NCBI GenBank assembly: GCA_001600455.1
Contig: BCKC01000001.1
Coordinates: 2,010,441-2,074,440 of the forward strand
Length of the DNA: 64,000 bases
Direction: 5' to 3'
Source of the DNA: Endocalyx cinctus
Taxonomy: Eukaryota > Ascomycota > Sordariomycetes > Amphisphaeriales > Apiosporaceae
This document shows positions 60,301 to 64,000 of this stretch, one piece after another (within the stretch, counting starts at the first letter, position 1; each line of letters starts with the position of its first letter). The position numbers and the translations under genes are program-made. The notes beneath the pieces are model-generated. The model was not told the origin of the DNA. It worked only from the letters and a program-made list of their open reading frames with translations, and searched no databases.

Positions 60301-60533
60301 TGGTCGTCTTCACGCTCGCGACTAAAGGGCCGATCAACCCGCAAACGATCACACTGCTGCTGAAACCGACTATAGAGGAGTTCGAGGTTAATCTTATTTT
60401 GGAATGGCTCGATAGCTTGGCTCTCCTGCAGCGATTCGAGTCGGAAACCTCGGCGGCGGTGGGCGAGTGGTGGTGGCTCGTTGCCGGAAAAGCGATCAGC
60501 GCCGGGGCGAAAGGAAAGGAAACGTCGAAATAA
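54362..60533 (+). CDS. tfc3: TFIIIC largest subunit (B-block-binding, Tfc3-like)
   Basis: DNA-binding subunit of RNA polymerase III factor TFIIIC, which recognises the B box of tRNA genes. Exons are 54362-54428 and 54544-60533 (115-bp intron), giving 2018 residues. The B-block winged-helix domain is ~150-240 (RLWKTIAGHPPDLKRIP, then KGILQADLVRLTGQDKRSLPTR). Accessory DNA-binding elements follow: AT-hook-like GRPPK (~592) and RGRPKK (~661), and a C2H2-like finger (YKCLKCGNSWKNS...YHLKKSRTSC, ~737-765). An imperfect tandem repeat lies at ~1203-1228 (IWDQRRAQDVNAD, VWDPRRANLQDPS). Further C-terminal regions match the helical tau138-type tail and end with TSK. The first exon supplies MERGLDELIELILSEIAF, a plausible family N-terminus. 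The last ~550 bases are far more GC-rich than the rest. A second start inside exon 2 cannot be excluded. Confidence 0.92.
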
Positions 60534-61460
60534 AAAACGACGTATTGTGTATATATGTGTTATTATCATGTTTTTTTTAGTATTTTCACTTTCCTGCATG
60601 TACACTAATTTTGTTACTTGCTATTTCAAAAAGCTAGCCAAGGGGAAAATATGCATTACAGCGATGGCGTTGGGAATAGAAGTTTGCGGGGACAAAGATA
60701 GTAGATTCCTGCTCAGATATACTGCTGCTCAATCAGCGAACTAGAGCTATTTCAAAGATCAATATTTTCCTCACTGCCTCTTCTATGAATGTGTTCGTAA
60801 AGCGTCAACAAAAATCGGTAGATGTGCTATCATCGTCTATTTATATCTAGAGCTGTTCCCTATGTCCAATCAAGTACTAAATATCTCGTAAACAATTTGT
60901 CTATGACTTTCTCTCGGGACATGTTTGAGGAGTTTTATAGGCAGAAATACGACTTGAGTTTATAATATATATATATATATATATATAGGGTATAAGAAGG
61001 CTTCCGGCCATGTTAGACATGTAGGCCATGAGAACAATGACTTCTCGCTGCTAGCTAACAACCTCGCTTGCTTTGTACTGTTTTTTTTTTTTTTTGTTTT
61101 TTTTTCAACACTGACGAAATTTAGCCTGCTCATTACGAGTTTTATCGAGTTCTTTCCAACAGCTGGAGCCTAGATGGAAAAGACTCAGAGGCGAAAAGAA
61201 TATGCTAGCATTACTGTCTGCTCATTATTATTTGTAAAACGAAAATACTACGAACTAATATATAAAATCTTGATTATCAGACGTTATCATAACTCATCTT
61301 GAAGTGGTAAATTCTACCTTGATTAGCCCTGAGAGTGATCAGATATTAAAATTCATCAAAAAAAAAAAATTTTTTTTTCTTCAACAAAATCTTCTCACTC
61401 ATTCCAGCCATACTAAATTTATCCTTCCTCGAGAGATCGGATGGTCGCTTTGATTTCAAG
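60534..61460. other. Intergenic region with AT repeat
   Basis: An AT dinucleotide run at 60965-60987 and T-rich tracts at 61081-61106 and 61365-61380. The last T/A tract is ~80 bp before the zinc-finger gene start. No gene seen. Confidence 0.55.
60965..60987. repeat. (AT)n microsatellite
   Basis: An alternating AT run of 23 nt in the TFC3/zinc-finger intergenic DNA. Confidence 0.85.
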
Positions 61461-63253
61461 ATGTCAGAAGAAGAGGACCGAGTGACATGCCCGCTCTGCC
61501 GAGAATCATATCGTAGACTGAGAGGACTTTGGGGCCACGTACGGCTCAGTCACCTAGACCAGTATTTAGACTGCCCCGAACTTCTAGACCGGCTATCCGA
61601 ATTCTTCGAGGGTAAACGCTATTCGTGCGGTTACCCACCATGCCCGTACGCATCCAACACCGGGAAGGTCTTGCTTCAACATCAAGAAAGATTTCACGCC
61701 CGTGCAACTGCTACTTCGGCGCTTCAGAAATCGAGTCCCGACGAAGAGCCATCGTTCGCAAAGCTATGCAACCGCTCCCCGAGCTCCTCCGAGCCGGAAG
61801 AAACCTTACCCTTCCTCCCGTTCGAATGCCCCGCCGACGGCTGCGAAGAGACGGCCCTGGTCTCGTTCGCCCTGACGCGCCACGTGCTCCTCGCGCACGG
61901 CCCGGAGCTGAAGAACGAATGGCGGCGTCGGCTGCGCGACACGATCGGCCTCCGCAACCCGGGACTGCCGATTTGGGCGCCCATCGTGCAGGTCCTCCTG
62001 AAGCGGGAAGGGTTGGAGGAGAGGGCGAAACGACACGCGGAAAAGTTGGGATACGTGCTCCCGGCGAAGTATCACGACGAGGTCCTCGACGTGAGCCGGT
62101 CGGTGTGCGAGGAGCTGCTGGCGCGGTCGGCCGGCACCTTGCTCGAGGACGACGCGGAGATTTTGTCGGAGGATTTGATACGTCTGTGGAGACGCGAGGA
62201 TATGCGCGATCCGAAGGCTCGCGCTGGGTCGAAGTGGGATAGGAAGAAGAAGGATTTGGGAGAAGAAGAAGAAGAAGAAGAATATGTGGAGGTTGGATGG
62301 GAAAAGGCGTTTCTAATCACGATGCGCCGGTTCTGGAGGGATATGGAAGTCCAAATGATACCGGATGGCGAGGCCGTGCTTCGAGGAGAGGTGCCGAGAC
62401 CCACGAATGATTGGAGACACGGTGATATATTTCTTGCCGGCATGGTGTACGCTCTGGGGATACCGCTTCCTGAAATGAAGTCGAGGTAATTTTTCTCCTT
62501 TTTTTTTTTCTTTCACCCCCTCCCCATTCTTTCCTAGTATTTCGAGGGCTGGAAAGTTTCTTCTGCTGACTTGATTTGGCGTCGAAAAAATAAAGGTTCT
62601 TTAGCTATATCGCGCCACCTCAGCTAAATAAACTCGAACGTCTCCTTCTAGCCGGCGAAGAAGCCGTCAAATTTCGTGTGCAAGCTAGCGATATCCAATA
62701 TCTCTTCCAGCATTCGTTAAAGCTGGGAGCGAAAGTAGAAGAGGATGGAGACGAAAAGAACATCGAGACGATAAAAACGGAATTTATCGACAATCCGCCA
62801 CTCGCTAAACTCGATATGCTACCGTCTGATGAAGAAGAGAACCAGGACGAAATCGACGAGGTGAAAGAAAACGATGATTCGGTGTCGTTGCCGTCGCCAC
62901 CGTCATCGTCGTCATTGTCCCAGAGACCGACAAAAAAGCGGAAGCGGACCCAGAAGGAGAACAGCGATGGCGATGATTCCTACAAAGACAACTCATCACC
63001 TGCCACCTCAGAAATCCAGTTAGAAAGTAAGGCTAAGGAAGATATTTCGCTACGTTCTTCCACGACATCACGTCTCGCTCAGGACTTGTCAACAAGCCAA
63101 TCGCAAATTGCCGGGTTTAGTGATGACTCCCAGAGTGGTGAATATGATGATGATAGCGATGATGACGGTTCCGTGATCAAACCTATCCGAACTAAGGAAG
63201 ATCTTTCTCTTCTGGATTCTGTAGGGATGGCAGACATGTTGGATATAGAATAA
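61461..63253 (+). CDS. C2H2 zinc-finger protein of unknown family
   Basis: Exons are 61461-62485 and 62596-63253, giving 560 residues. Without the intron the frame stops at 62487-62489, one codon past a GTAATT donor; splicing restores a long frame: MKSRFFSYIAPPQLNKLERLL. A second acceptor at 62604 (TTTAG) is also in frame and would remove three residues. Three Cys2His2-like fingers lie in the first 150 residues: CPLC...HVRLSH (~10-30), CGYPPCPY...HQERFH (~56-79) and CPADGCEE...HVLLAH (~122-145). The middle is helical; an acidic run (EEEEEEE) sits near residue 274. The C-terminal ~150 residues are disordered, with an NLS-like KKRKR and an acidic stretch (DDDSDDDG), then a short end helix (LSLLDSVGMADML). 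Its likely role is nuclear, perhaps transcriptional, but no family is recognised. Bases ~61780-62260 form a GC-rich island. Confidence 0.8.
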
Positions 63254-63844
63254 GGAGACGCATACAACAGCGAGTAGATGAGGGCGCCTTCAGTACTCCT
63301 GAGAATCGCATATTTGGCGAATTAAGCGATTGGTCAAGTCATATTCTTGACAGCGAAGTATTTTGTTCTTCTTGGGCACAGCATGATCAGAACTGTTTCT
63401 GTCTTCCCTCGATATAATGTAATATTTGAGCCTCGACATCTAGGTACCGTAACTGAAATGAATTCAGTATACTTTCCGCATGACCTAGACGTATCTTATA
63501 AATTCCTTTACGAAGCAATCACGATTTTCGTAACTCTATCCCACTATACAGTTCCTATAGCCACATAACTGATTGATTCTACGACCGACAAAGCAACGAG
63601 TCACACGGGCGCAATGTAGACACAGAAATAGCCTATAATTCATTCATTTAGTCAACTGGCTAGTCGACCGACCAGAAATACAGGCAGGCAGGAATGAATA
63701 TCCCGTAGTGGAAGATGAAAAAAAAAGTTGGTTTATCACACAACTAAGTAGTACATCAACAAGTTTATAGACACCATTTATCCCAAAATAACGCCATCCG
63801 AATGCTTCCCATGCTTATTTTCCCAAACAAGAAACTTCAATTCA
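63254..63844. other. Convergent intergenic region
   Basis: 3' flanks of the zinc-finger gene and the right-edge gene; AT-rich with no supported gene. Confidence 0.5.
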
Positions 63845-64000
63845 TCACCGTAAAAGAATGTTCAGAACCATGGCCACCAGTATAATTACTAGCGACGTGA
63901 TAGCGTAATCCACCCAGGGCGGCACGCCAGCGTTCGGGTCAATTGGACGTTGCCTTTGTGTAACGGGTGCGGGATTGGTAGTAGGAGTAGGTGTGAGGAC
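63845..64000 (-). CDS. C-terminus of a tail-anchored membrane protein (Ubc6/UBE2J-like?), cut by right edge
   Basis: Only the last 51 codons are in the window, ending in TGA at 63847-63845. The visible part has a Thr/Pro-rich linker (LTPTPTTNPAPVTQ), a basic patch, then GVPPWVDYAI and one hydrophobic segment (TSLVIILVAMVLNILL) ending directly in Arg. This is the layout of a C-terminal tail anchor. The Pro-rich linker, PxWVDxAI motif and terminal TM resemble ER-bound E2 ubiquitin-conjugating enzymes of the Ubc6/UBE2J type, but the catalytic domain is outside the window. SNAREs or other tail-anchored proteins remain possible. Confidence 0.5.
   Translation of the reverse strand, partial: VLTPTPTTNPAPVTQRQRPIDPNAGVPPWVDYAITSLVIILVAMVLNILLR

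Noticed and set aside
61625..62242. 205-codon frame overlapping the zinc-finger gene
   Set aside because: It is the +2 frame of a GC-rich coding island and encodes Arg/Gly/Ala-rich sequence with no structure.
1..64000. CRISPR arrays, operons, ribosome-binding sites and other prokaryotic features
   Set aside because: The introns and protein families show this is fungal nuclear DNA; no direct-repeat/spacer arrays were seen.

Overview
This window is nuclear DNA from a filamentous ascomycete, most likely Pezizomycotina and probably Sordariomycetes. The genes are split by short introns (about 50-150 bp, GT...AG, often with a CTRAY branch site). The proteins are fungal housekeeping families, with a CCG-6-like GPI wall protein and a small secreted protein typical of filamentous fungi. 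Intergenic DNA is AT-rich, with long A/T homopolymers and CCTAGGTA palindromes. I could not fix genus or species from the sequence. All exon borders were inferred by eye from splice motifs, reading frame and family conservation.

Layout, left to right: mitochondrial leucyl-tRNA synthetase (-, cut by the left edge); LAT-type amino-acid transporter (+); Pom34-like nuclear pore membrane protein (-); membrane-anchored degenerate acyl-CoA-synthetase-like protein (+); MCM5 (-); VPS54 (+); then a gene-poor block from 17.5 to 30.4 kb holding only a small secreted protein (-) and a CCG-6-like GPI protein (+). Next come an M28 aminopeptidase (-), APC8/CDC23 (-), farnesyl diphosphate synthase ERG20 (+), a cytochrome P450 (-), an RA-PH domain protein (-), a MAT2B/RmlD-like protein (-), an AIM6-like protein (-), a lysine-rich conserved protein (+), the large TFIIIC subunit TFC3 (+), a C2H2 zinc-finger protein (+), and the C-terminal tail of a tail-anchored protein (-, cut by the right edge).

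The genes do not form one pathway. They are mostly core functions (translation, replication, cell cycle, tRNA gene transcription, endosome-to-Golgi retrieval, isoprenoids), mixed with secreted or accessory genes. ERG20 and the P450 are neighbours, but nothing else suggests a biosynthetic cluster.

The points most worth a second look are: a pseudo-enzyme-like ACS homologue that has lost its AMP-binding signature and C-terminal domain; a tight cluster of MCB/MBF-like CGCG motifs upstream of MCM5; a 20-nt micro-exon in the MAT2B-like gene; a P450 with two long acidic/serine insertions, one just before its haem loop; sharply bounded GC-rich islands inside otherwise balanced genes; and an uncharacterised zinc-finger gene. 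I found no mobile element with intact coding capacity, no tRNA or rRNA gene, no CRISPR array and no convincing new multi-gene system.
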